A stretch of DNA of 6,492 nt from an uncultured Desulfobacteraceae bacterium. Its GTDB lineage: Bacteria; Desulfobacterota; Desulfobacteria; Desulfobacterales; UBA2174. The position numbers and the translations under genes were made by a program. The notes under the pieces were generated by a model. That model was not told the DNA's origin. It did no database searches and worked only from the letters and a program-made list of their open reading frames with translations. This document shows, piece by piece, positions 1 through 6,492 of this stretch (position 1 is the stretch's first letter; the number at the start of each line of letters is the position of its first letter). The stretch covers positions 1 to 6,492 of the forward strand of contig CALJLV010000172.1 of assembly GCA_937982505.1 (NCBI GenBank), read 5' to 3'.

Positions 1-46
1 AGATTGACTGACGTGACTGGAGTTCAGACGTGTGCTCTTCCGATCT
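1..46 (+). other. Illumina adapter contamination at contig end
   Basis: Bases 13-46 match the 34-base Illumina TruSeq/multiplexing read-2 adapter, ending in the familiar GCTCTTCCGATCT. Bases 1-4 (AGAT) fit the end of the P7 oligo, and bases 5-12 (TGACTGAC) would then be an 8-base sample index. The order P7 end, index, read-2 adapter, insert is exactly that of a library molecule, so genomic sequence begins at 47. The adapter match is seen directly; the reading of bases 5-12 as an index is inference. Any open reading frame starting here, such as a plus-strand one with its ATG at 32, is an artefact. Confidence 0.97.
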
Positions 47-88
47 AAGGTGTCAACCGTATCTGACAGTGTGTCGACCAGTGGACGT

Positions 89-928
89 TCATTGGGCCAG
101 CAGCCGGGCCGCATTGCCTCCCAGGACGGCGGCCTGTTCGGCCGGCGCGAGTCCCGAGGCGGCCAGGTCCCTGCGGTAGCGGGGCGCGCGCAGGAGGGGA
201 AAGTCGGTGCCGAAAAGGATTTTTTCGATGCCCACGGTGTCGCGCGCCACGCGCCAGATGCGCTCGTCGTAGAGAAACGGCGAGGCGGCGGTGTCGAACC
301 AGACGTTGGCCAGGCGCTGGCGCACCTCCTTTTTCAGCAGGCTGTAGAAGAAGATCCCGCCTCCCCAGTGGGCCAGCACGATCCGGTTGTCGGGAAAACG
401 TCCCACCAGGTCGTAGATCTGGCGCAGGGTGTTGGGGGTTTTGCCCGGGTAGAGGTGGCCCACCGGTTCGTTGGTGTGGATCAGGACCAGGCCGCGGCGA
501 TCCCGGCACAGGGCCATGAGGGGCGCCAGGCAGTCCAGGTCCCGGGCCTCGATCCCGCCGGTGTAAAAAGCCAGCTCGCCGATGCCGGCCATGCCGGCGG
601 CCAGACAGCGTTCAACTTCGGCCGCGGCCCCGTCGGCGGCCGGGTCGATACAGCAGAGTCCCACCAGCCGGTCCGGGTAGCGGGCCACGGCCTCGAGGAT
701 GTAATCGTTGTTGGCCCGCGCCGTGTCCAGCCGCCGCCAGGGAAAACCGAAGACCACCGAACGGTCGACGCCGTCCTCGTCCATGGCCGCAATCAGTGCC
801 TCGACCCCCACCAGCCGTGATTGGGGCGGCTCGTAGAGCAGGCGAAAGGCCGGCTCACCCTCGAAATAGCGCTCCCGGGCCCGACGGATGGCCGGCGGGA
901 AGAGATGGGTGTGAACGTCGATGATCAT
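89..928 (-). CDS. Amidohydrolase family protein (Amidohydro_2 type)
   Basis: A 279-residue protein with the hallmarks of the metal-dependent amidohydrolase superfamily, PF04909-like TIM-barrel branch. Visible metal-site candidates are the HxH pair in DVHTH (H6, H8), H151 in LIHTNEP, H187 in LAHWGG and D242 in LFGTDFP. Family members hydrolyse or decarboxylate small cyclic or carboxylated substrates; this substrate cannot be read from the sequence. No signal peptide or membrane segment is seen, so a cytoplasmic location is expected. The frame is open upstream to 1042, but the ATG at 928 is chosen because it begins the family-typical MIIDVHTH and is preceded by AAGGAG at a 6-base distance. The length is usual for the family, and the stop lies 42 bases inside the genomic end. 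It follows vapC after a 104-base gap, so it may share a transcript or have its own promoter. Confidence 0.93.
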   Translation of the reverse strand: MIIDVHTHLFPPAIRRARERYFEGEPAFRLLYEPPQSRLVGVEALIAAMDEDGVDRSVVFGFPWRRLDTARANNDYILEAVARYPDRLVGLCCIDPAADGAAAEVERCLAAGMAGIGELAFYTGGIEARDLDCLAPLMALCRDRRGLVLIHTNEPVGHLYPGKTPNTLRQIYDLVGRFPDNRIVLAHWGGGIFFYSLLKKEVRQRLANVWFDTAASPFLYDERIWRVARDTVGIEKILFGTDFPLLRAPRYRRDLAASGLAPAEQAAVLGGNAARLLAQ

Positions 929-934
929 GAAATG

Positions 935-940
935 CTCCTT
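935..940 (-). promoter_or_regulatory. Ribosome binding site of the amidohydrolase
   Basis: AAGGAG on the minus strand, six bases before the ATG at 928. It decides the start: the longer open frame back to 1042 has no comparable site and would add 38 residues unlike the family N-terminus. Confidence 0.85.
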
Positions 941-978
941 GATGCAGTGGTCCGTGGCAACCCCGGAAGGAGAGTGAC

Positions 979-994
979 GGCCATATCCATGGCC
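979..994. repeat. Short inverted repeat between vapC and amidohydrolase
   Basis: GGCCAT-ATCC-ATGGCC, perfect 6-bp arms around a 4-base loop, in the 104-base gap between the vapC stop and the amidohydrolase start. It could be a small mRNA hairpin or a protein-binding site. There is no following T-tract on either strand, so it does not look like an intrinsic terminator. Function unknown. Confidence 0.4.
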
Positions 995-1032
995 CCAAGA
1001 GGCGCTGAGGTCCCGGGCGCGCGCCGCCGTTC

Positions 1033-1437
1033 TTACGGGCAAATGAGTTTTACGCTGGGAAAGTAGGTCCGGTAACGGGATGTATCACGGGTCATGAGCG
1101 GCATTCGGCAGACAGCCGCATGGGCGCCGATGAAGAAGTCCGGCAGAGGGGATCGCTTACCCCCCTTGACATGCCGATAGCGAAGGAATGCCTTGCCTGC
1201 CAAAAAAAGGGCCTCCCGTGGGATTTCCATCATCCGGAAGCCTCCGCGCCCCAGGGCGGACTCGATCTCCTCGATGCGTTCGAACCCGATGGAGACCTCT
1301 GCGTAGATGATCGGATTGATGGTGAGATCACATTCTCGCGCGGTCTTGTCGAGCTGCGCCTCGGACCAGTTGGCCCATTCGGGATCATCGGAAAAGACGT
1401 CGAGAATGACGTTGGCGTCGATCAGAACCGCATTCAT
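1033..1437 (-). CDS. vapC: VapC-type PIN-domain toxin (ribonuclease)
   Basis: A 134-residue PIN-domain protein spanning the whole chain. The four acidic residues that bind Mg2+/Mn2+ in this family are visible: D7 in LIDANVILD, E47 in YAEVS, D100 in PDFFIGAHA and D118 in TRDTSRYRTYFP. VapC toxins are endoribonucleases, many of which cut tRNA or rRNA; the RNA target here is unknown. The ATG overlaps the antitoxin stop by four bases (ATGA), implying translational coupling, and GAGG lies six bases upstream of the start. Length is typical and no catalytic residue is missing, so it looks active. Its partner is the AbrB-type antitoxin directly upstream. Confidence 0.93.
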   Translation of the reverse strand: MNAVLIDANVILDVFSDDPEWANWSEAQLDKTARECDLTINPIIYAEVSIGFERIEEIESALGRGGFRMMEIPREALFLAGKAFLRYRHVKGGKRSPLPDFFIGAHAAVCRMPLMTRDTSRYRTYFPSVKLICP

Positions 1438-1661
1438 GCGTCGCCTCGTGTCAAGGCCATGATCTCGTCGGTGCTCATTTGAATCGTGGCGACTCCCCTC
1501 AGCTTTCGGAACCCGCTTGCCGGAAGGCGGCCGGTGTTGCGCACAATCAGGAAGACCCGTCCTTCTTCTTCGACAAAATCGAGTTCCGTGGCCGGCGTAA
1601 TTCCCAGTTTGTTGCGAATGGATTGCGGTATGGTGACCTGCCCTTTGCTCGTGACACGCAT
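1434..1661 (-). CDS. vapB: VapB antitoxin, AbrB/MazE-like DNA-binding fold
   Basis: A 75-residue protein. Residues 1-45 have the swapped-hairpin AbrB/SpoVT pattern (MRVTSKGQVTIPQSIRNKLG, then a hydrophobic strand around LDFVEEEGRVFLIV). The C-terminal part (about 50-75) would wrap around the toxin, as in other VapB proteins. It neutralises VapC and, with it, should repress its own promoter. The ATG at 1661 is preceded by AGGAG at an 8-base distance. It overlaps vapC by four bases. The upstream region carries inverted repeats that are good operator candidates. The family call is firm; the choice of VapB over other AbrB-type antitoxins rests on the PIN partner. Confidence 0.93.
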   Translation of the reverse strand: MRVTSKGQVTIPQSIRNKLGITPATELDFVEEEGRVFLIVRNTGRLPASGFRKLRGVATIQMSTDEIMALTRGDA

Positions 1662-1669
1662 GATGCGGT

Positions 1670-1674
1670 CTCCT
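1670..1674 (-). promoter_or_regulatory. Ribosome binding site of vapB
   Basis: AGGAG on the minus strand, eight bases before the ATG at 1661. It supports that start and makes vapB the better-initiated member of the pair, as expected for an antitoxin. Confidence 0.75.
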
Positions 1675-1700
1675 CTGATCCTGTCTCGATGGGGTATCGA

Positions 1701-1751
1701 CCTGGCCCTTGCCAGGGCCTCAGCGGTAATACCAGGTATTACTGCCTGGTA
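1701..1751. promoter_or_regulatory. Probable vapBC operator: two inverted repeats
   Basis: Two perfect inverted repeats share the CCAGG/CCTGG half-site. The first is CCTGGC-CCTT-GCCAGG (1701-1716). The second is TACCAGG, 8 bases, CCTGGTA (1730-1751). A further perfect 17-base palindrome, GTAATACC-A-GGTATTAC, occupies 1726-1742 and overlaps the second. The centres of the two CCAGG repeats, 1708.5 and 1740.5, are 32 bp apart, close to three helical turns. VapBC complexes commonly repress their own promoters by binding paired inverted repeats, so this is the likely operator. The repeats are seen directly; the binding is inferred. Confidence 0.65.
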
Positions 1752-1761
1752 AGAATGTCAA
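1726..1761 (-). promoter_or_regulatory. Candidate vapBC promoter
   Basis: On the minus strand TGG-TATTAC (1734 to 1726) resembles an extended -10 element and would start transcription near 1719, about 57 bases before the vapB ATG. A perfect -35 consensus TTGACA lies at 1761 to 1756, but it is too far from TATTAC for normal spacing, and at 17 bases it would pair only with the poor hexamer TACCTG. Either reading places the promoter inside the second inverted repeat, consistent with autorepression. The exact start site is uncertain. Confidence 0.4.
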
Positions 1762-1887
1762 GATGCCTGTAGGGTTTGAACAGGACGGCGGTTTGCCGAA
1801 TTTTTCACGGTGGGGGGTATCCTCCGAAAGGGGAACCGGTCTTCAAACCGCGGGATTTCCGAGCGCCGAGGCGCGCGAACCTTCCCT
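1762..1887. other. Intergenic stretch after the sigma-54 activator gene
   Basis: This lies between the activator stop (1888) and the vapBC promoter region. I see no open frame with a ribosome binding site, no RNA gene and no convincing terminator. The only hairpin-like element is a 4-bp CGGC/GCCG stem before a short T-run near 1800 on the plus strand, where there is no gene to terminate. Confidence 0.5.
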
Positions 1888-3216
<1,329 letters not shown>

Positions 3217-3240
3217 GGCAATCGCGGCGGATCGAGAAGA

Positions 3241-3276
3241 ACGCCGTCATGTTTTTTTGAAGTCTCGCGATGGCGT
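3241..3276. repeat. Imperfect inverted repeat behind the gspF-like gene
   Basis: ACGCCGTC (3241-3248) can pair with GATGGCGT (3269-3276) across a 20-base loop that holds a run of seven T on the plus strand. The right arm reaches into the stop codon of the gspF-like gene. In the minus-strand transcript the stem has one A-C mismatch and the run reads as A7, not U, so it is not an intrinsic terminator for the genes here. It may be a chance fold or a weak mRNA hairpin. Confidence 0.25.
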
Positions 3277-4493
3277 CATCGCACGGTCTTGACCAGATCC
3301 CACATGGGCAAAAAGATCGACAGTGCGAAAAAGCCCACCACGGCCGCCAGGGCGACGATCAGCACCGGCCCGATGGTTTCGGACATGCGGCTCACCGAAT
3401 AGCTGACCTCGTCGTCGTAATGCACCGAGACTTCATGGAGCATCTGGTCCAGGTTGCCCGACTCTTCGCCGATGGCCACCATATTGACCACCATGGGGGT
3501 AAAGAACTTGGCGGTCTTCAAGGGGGCCGCGATGCCGCGTCCTTCCTTCAGATGCTCCTGAATCCGGCTGAATTCTCGGGCGATGACCGAATTGCCGATC
3601 ACTCCCGAAAGAATGGAAAAGGCATTGAGAACAGATACCCCGCTGGCCTGGAGAATGGAGAAGATGCTGGCGAACCGGGACATGGCGCCTTTCTGGAAGA
3701 CCGGCCCCAGAATGGGCATTTTCAACAGCAGATAATCCCTGTGGTATCGGCCGGATTCCGTTTTGAGGTAAACGCGCAGTCCCACGAGCACGACGATAAA
3801 GAGGGTTAAGCTGACAGGCCAGTAGACGATCAGCCATTCGTAGAGCAGGATGTTGATCCGGGTGGGCAGGGGCAGTTCGATCCGGGCGCTCTGAAAAATC
3901 CGCACGAAACGCGGAATCACGAAGGTCAACAGAAAGAAGAAGGCCCCGGTGAGGGTTACCAGGACCAGAATGGGATACTGCAGCGCGCTCTTGATGTCGG
4001 ATTTGATCTTGTGTTCGTGCTGCAACAGATAGATCAGGCGCTCGAGCACATCCACCAGATGACCGCTGCTCTCGCCGGCCTGGATCATGCTGCAGTACAG
4101 CGGCGAGAAGATCTTGGGATGCTTTTTGAAGGCATCCGTGAGCGAGGCGCCGCCGCGGATATCCTGTCCCATGACGGCGGCGGCATTTTTCAGTCTCAGA
4201 TTTTCGGTCTGCTGCTCGAGCACTTCCAGCAGTTCGATCATGTTGATGCCGGCTTTGAAAAGCGTCCGGAATTGTTTGGTGAAAATGATCAGGTCGGGGG
4301 TTTTGACGGTGGCCAGCCAAAAATTGACTCTTTGGGTCAGTCCCTGGCCGGCGCTCTCCCCGCCAGCCCGGACGCTGGAAGGGATGAGCCCCTGGGACGC
4401 CAGGAGCTGTTGCGCCGCTTCAAGGCTGTCGGCGCGGATCACGCCAGTGACTTGGGTCCCCGCCGGACTGATGGCTTTATAGGTGTATTGCAT
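3276..4493 (-). CDS. GspF/PilC/MshG-family inner-membrane platform protein
   Basis: A 405-residue polytopic membrane protein, the usual length for the type II secretion F / type IV pilus platform family. An N-terminal segment (1-45, MQYTYKAISPAGTQVTGVI) precedes two repeats of the GspF domain at about 70-195 and 272-395. Each repeat carries the family signature: IQAGESSGHL at 137-146 and VAIGEESGNLDQML at 339-352. Membrane helices are seen at about 173-195, 219-241 and 374-396. The protein sits in the inner membrane and couples the motor ATPase to pilin assembly. It lies 85 bases behind the ATPase gene, so they are probably cotranscribed and act together. The ATG at 4493 has only a weak ribosome binding site. 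The sequence does not settle whether it is GspF, PilC or MshG, so no symbol is given. Confidence 0.94.
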   Translation of the reverse strand: MQYTYKAISPAGTQVTGVIRADSLEAAQQLLASQGLIPSSVRAGGESAGQGLTQRVNFWLATVKTPDLIIFTKQFRTLFKAGINMIELLEVLEQQTENLRLKNAAAVMGQDIRGGASLTDAFKKHPKIFSPLYCSMIQAGESSGHLVDVLERLIYLLQHEHKIKSDIKSALQYPILVLVTLTGAFFFLLTFVIPRFVRIFQSARIELPLPTRINILLYEWLIVYWPVSLTLFIVVLVGLRVYLKTESGRYHRDYLLLKMPILGPVFQKGAMSRFASIFSILQASGVSVLNAFSILSGVIGNSVIAREFSRIQEHLKEGRGIAAPLKTAKFFTPMVVNMVAIGEESGNLDQMLHEVSVHYDDEVSYSVSRMSETIGPVLIVALAAVVGFFALSIFLPMWDLVKTVR

Positions 4494-4549
4494 GCATCAA
4501 CTCGTCGCTTAGGGTTGCTCGGTCCAGTCTTCGAACGGGCCGGAAGGCT

Positions 4550-4569
4550 GAGACTGCCGGGCCGGTCTC
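4550..4569. repeat. Short inverted repeat in the ATPase-platform gap
   Basis: GAGAC ... GTCTC arms, extending inwards by a T-G wobble and a G-C pair on the plus strand, in the 85-base gap between the ATPase stop (4579) and the platform-protein start (4493). No T-tract follows. It may be a weak mRNA hairpin that modulates expression of the downstream gene, or chance. Confidence 0.25.
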
Positions 4570-4578
4570 GATGCGCGG

Positions 4579-6288
4579 CTAGGCCATCACCACCGACAGG
4601 GCTTCTTCGACGGTCGTAATGCCCCGGCATACCTTGTCGGCCGCGTCATGGCGCAGCAGTCTGAGCTTGCCCGCCTCCACGGCCGCGCGGGTGATTTCGC
4701 CGGTGGCCGCCTTCTGGGTAATCATCTCCTGGATCTGCTCGTCGATTTTCAAAATCTCAAAGACCGCGGTGCGTCCCCTGTAGCCGGAATTCAGGCATCT
4801 GGGGCAACCTCTGCCTTTCAGGAAAGTGCAGTCCGATGGCCCTTCGAGTCCCAGCGCCCGGAGCCCTTCCCTTGCCGGTGCATACGGTTCGGCGCAAGCG
4901 CCGCACACCTTTCGCACCAACCGCTGCCCAAAGGAGACCAGCAGCACGGAGGCCACCAGAAAAGGTTCGATCCCCATGTCGATGAGGCGCGTGATGGCCC
5001 CGGCCGCATCGTTGGTATGGACCGTGGAAAGGACCCGGTGCCCGGTGAGGGCGGACTGTACGGCGATCATGGCCGTTTCCGAATCGCGGATTTCACCGAT
5101 CATGATCACATCCGGGTCCTGGCGCAGGATGGAGCGCAGCCCCGATGCGAAGGTCATGCCGGCCCGGCGGTTGAGCTGGACCTGACGGATCCCCTCCACC
5201 CGGTATTCCACCGGATCCTCCAGGGTGATGATGTTGACGTCCGGAGCGTTGATGCTCTGCAGGATGGCATAGAGGCTGGTGCTCTTGCCGCTTCCGGTAG
5301 GACCGGTGGACAGGATCATGCCGTAGGGTTTGTGGATGACCGACTGGAGCTTTTCAAAATCGTCGCGGTGCATGCCCAGTTGATCCAGGCTGTAAATCCC
5401 GGCGCTCATGTCCAGCAGCCGCAACACCACGTTTTCCCCGTATATGGTGGGCAGGCAAGAGGCCCGCACATTGATTTCGCGCTTGTTCATCACCACCGTG
5501 AACCGACCGTCCTGGGGGATCCGGGTCACCGAAATGTCCATGTTGGCCAGAATCTTGATCCTGGAGGTCAGGGCGGGCAGCAGCTTTTTGGGAGGGGTGG
5601 ACACTTCGCGCAGTTTTCCGTCGATGCGGAACCGGGTTTGAACCGCGTCTTTCTCCGGACTGATGTGGATGTCGCTGGCTTTCTCGCTCACCGCCTGGGC
5701 GATGATGGAATTGACCAGCTTGATCACCGGCGCCTGGTCCGCCTGGGACTCCAGGTCGCTGACGTTCACGTCGACATCTACGGTTTCTTCACGCCCCTTG
5801 CTGACCTCAATGGCGGTCATTTCCTCGACGCTTTCCATGACATTGTCGAGGCCCTTGTACAGTCCGTAAAGCGCCGTGAAGGTCTGGTCGAATTCGGCTT
5901 CCGTACAGACCACCGGTTCGACTTCCATGTTGGCATAGACCTCGAGGGAGTCCAGGGCGTCGATGTTCAACGGATCGCTGGTGGCGGCATACAACACCTT
6001 GCCTTTGCGCTCGAGCGGGACGAGGCCGTATTTGCGCGCCGTTTCCGCCGGCACCAGGCTCACCAGGCTCAGGTCCAGCGGAAATCGCGATGCTTCGTAG
6101 CGGGGGATGCGCAGTTGACGGCTCAGCAGCTGGACGATCTCTTCTTCGGAACACACGTGGTTCCACACCAGAAACTGGCCCAGCTTCATGCCGCTTTTCT
6201 TCTGCTCCACCAGGGCCGTCTGCAGTTGCTCGCGGCTGATCAGGCCCTGATCCAGCAGCATCTCACCGAGTCGGATCTTTTTTCTCAA
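4579..6288 (-). CDS. GspE/PilB/MshE-family motor ATPase with MshEN domain
   Basis: A 569-residue cytoplasmic hexameric ATPase that powers type II secretion or type IV pilus assembly. The N-terminal MshEN/T2SSE_N region (about 1-145) holds two 24-residue motifs, R6-Q29 and K35-Q58, of the type known to bind cyclic di-GMP. The ATPase core shows Walker A GPTGSGKST (329-337), Asp box TLEDPVEY (355-362), Walker B with IGEIRD (397-402) and His box STVHTND (421-427). The zinc-type tetracysteine motif is C462/C465 and C495/C498. The length is normal and all key residues are present, so it should be active. The TTG at 6288 is chosen because AAGGA lies seven bases upstream and the next ATG (codon 10) would remove the start of MshEN motif I. 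It acts with the platform protein encoded next. The sequence alone does not decide between GspE, PilB and MshE. Confidence 0.95.
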   Translation of the reverse strand: MRKKIRLGEMLLDQGLISREQLQTALVEQKKSGMKLGQFLVWNHVCSEEEIVQLLSRQLRIPRYEASRFPLDLSLVSLVPAETARKYGLVPLERKGKVLYAATSDPLNIDALDSLEVYANMEVEPVVCTEAEFDQTFTALYGLYKGLDNVMESVEEMTAIEVSKGREETVDVDVNVSDLESQADQAPVIKLVNSIIAQAVSEKASDIHISPEKDAVQTRFRIDGKLREVSTPPKKLLPALTSRIKILANMDISVTRIPQDGRFTVVMNKREINVRASCLPTIYGENVVLRLLDMSAGIYSLDQLGMHRDDFEKLQSVIHKPYGMILSTGPTGSGKSTSLYAILQSINAPDVNIITLEDPVEYRVEGIRQVQLNRRAGMTFASGLRSILRQDPDVIMIGEIRDSETAMIAVQSALTGHRVLSTVHTNDAAGAITRLIDMGIEPFLVASVLLVSFGQRLVRKVCGACAEPYAPAREGLRALGLEGPSDCTFLKGRGCPRCLNSGYRGRTAVFEILKIDEQIQEMITQKAATGEITRAAVEAGKLRLLRHDAADKVCRGITTVEEALSVVMA

Positions 6289-6295
6289 GGATTTG

Positions 6296-6300
6296 TCCTT
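6296..6300 (-). promoter_or_regulatory. Ribosome binding site for the TTG start of the ATPase
   Basis: AAGGA on the minus strand, seven bases before the TTG at 6288. It decides in favour of the TTG over the ATG at codon 10, which has no such site and would truncate the cyclic di-GMP motif. Confidence 0.8.
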
Positions 6301-6311
6301 TCACGGCTTCT

Positions 6312-6327
6312 GGCCGGTTCTTCGGCC
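6312..6327. repeat. GC-rich inverted repeat upstream of the ATPase gene
   Basis: GGCCG-GTTCTT-CGGCC, 5-bp perfect arms, in the 99-base gap between the partial upstream gene and the ATPase. There is no T-tract, so it is not a standard terminator. It could be a small mRNA hairpin near the ribosome binding site. No clear promoter was recognised in this gap, so the ATPase may be read through from upstream. Confidence 0.3.
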
Positions 6328-6387
6328 GGCGGCCCGGGTCCACGCCTGTCTGCGGGGGGATCTGACTGCGATCGGCCACCGCCGCGC

Positions 6388-6492
6388 TTAGAATCCACCG
6401 ATCACGGTCTGCCTGTCCAGGCGCACCAGGCGGGCTTCAGCCGGCAATCCCGGCCGCAGCTTTTCCAATTCACCTTGCGCCGTGGTTTCCCG
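6388..6492 (-). CDS. C-terminal end of an unidentified protein (partial)
   Basis: An open frame enters from the right edge and ends with TAA at 6388, giving the last 34 residues, which finish LVRLDRQTVIGGF. It is in the same direction as the motor genes, 99 bases upstream of the ATPase start, and has similar GC-rich codon use, so it is probably a real gene of the same cluster. I do not recognise the family from this short tail. By position it could be a pilus or secretion assembly protein of the PilN/PilO/PilP or MshN sort, but that is a guess from gene order in related clusters. The start lies outside the window. Confidence 0.6.
   Translation of the reverse strand, partial: RETTAQGELEKLRPGLPAEARLVRLDRQTVIGGF

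Noticed and set aside
47..88. TGTCA...TGACA arms at 51-68 as an operator or attachment site
   Set aside because: The arms are five bases with an 8-base spacer, expected by chance, and the sequence is cut by the adapter junction.
32..820. Long plus-strand open frame (262 codons) across the amidohydrolase
   Set aside because: Its ATG lies inside the adapter and it is the antisense shadow of a GC-rich gene; the protein resembles nothing and has no ribosome binding site of biological origin.
1786..1806. CGGC/GCCG stem followed by a T-run on the plus strand as a terminator
   Set aside because: The stem has only four pairs, and no plus-strand gene ends there. On the minus strand the run reads as A, so it would not terminate the activator transcript.
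6289..6387. Possible sigma-54 promoter before the motor genes
   Set aside because: I looked for the GG/GC pair with TGGCAC-N5-TTGC spacing on the minus strand here and in the other gaps and found no acceptable match. The activator's targets are therefore not shown by this window.

Overview
The window is the end of a GC-rich bacterial contig carrying six genes plus the tail of a seventh, all on the minus strand. Bases 1-46 are not genomic: they are an Illumina library adapter left on the contig end, so biological sequence starts at 47. A likely source is a Gram-negative bacterium, plausibly a Desulfobacterota (delta-proteobacterial) genome or metagenome bin. This rests on base composition, the MshE/GspE-type motor pair and a sigma-54 activator beside it. 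It is inference, not a demonstrated taxonomic call.

Layout in the direction of transcription (right to left): the last 34 codons of an unidentified protein (6388-6492); a GspE/PilB/MshE-family secretion or pilus motor ATPase with an N-terminal MshEN domain (4579-6288, TTG start); its GspF/PilC-type inner-membrane platform protein (3276-4493); a membrane-anchored sigma-54-dependent activator without a receiver domain (1888-3216); a VapB-VapC toxin-antitoxin pair with a 4-base ATGA overlap (1434-1661 and 1033-1437); and a metal-dependent amidohydrolase of the Amidohydro_2 type (89-928).

The motor ATPase and platform protein form the core of a type II secretion or type IV pilus (MSHA-like) machine. 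Pilins, secretin and alignment proteins, if present, lie beyond the right edge or elsewhere. The N-terminus of the ATPase carries two 24-residue MshEN motifs separated by five residues, which predicts control by cyclic di-GMP. The adjacent activator has two transmembrane helices, an intact AAA+ domain with the GAFTGA loop and a Fis-type helix-turn-helix. It could tie expression of the machine to a membrane signal.

The toxin-antitoxin pair looks like an independent unit. It has its own upstream region with two CCAGG/CCTGG inverted repeats centred 32 bp apart, one of them covering a plausible promoter, as expected for autoregulation. The amidohydrolase has its own strong ribosome binding site and an unknown substrate.

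I found no RNA genes, CRISPR array, insertion sequence or convincing terminator. I see no clearly new multi-gene system. The points most worth checking are the vapBC operator layout, the predicted cyclic di-GMP input and the sensor-poor membrane activator.
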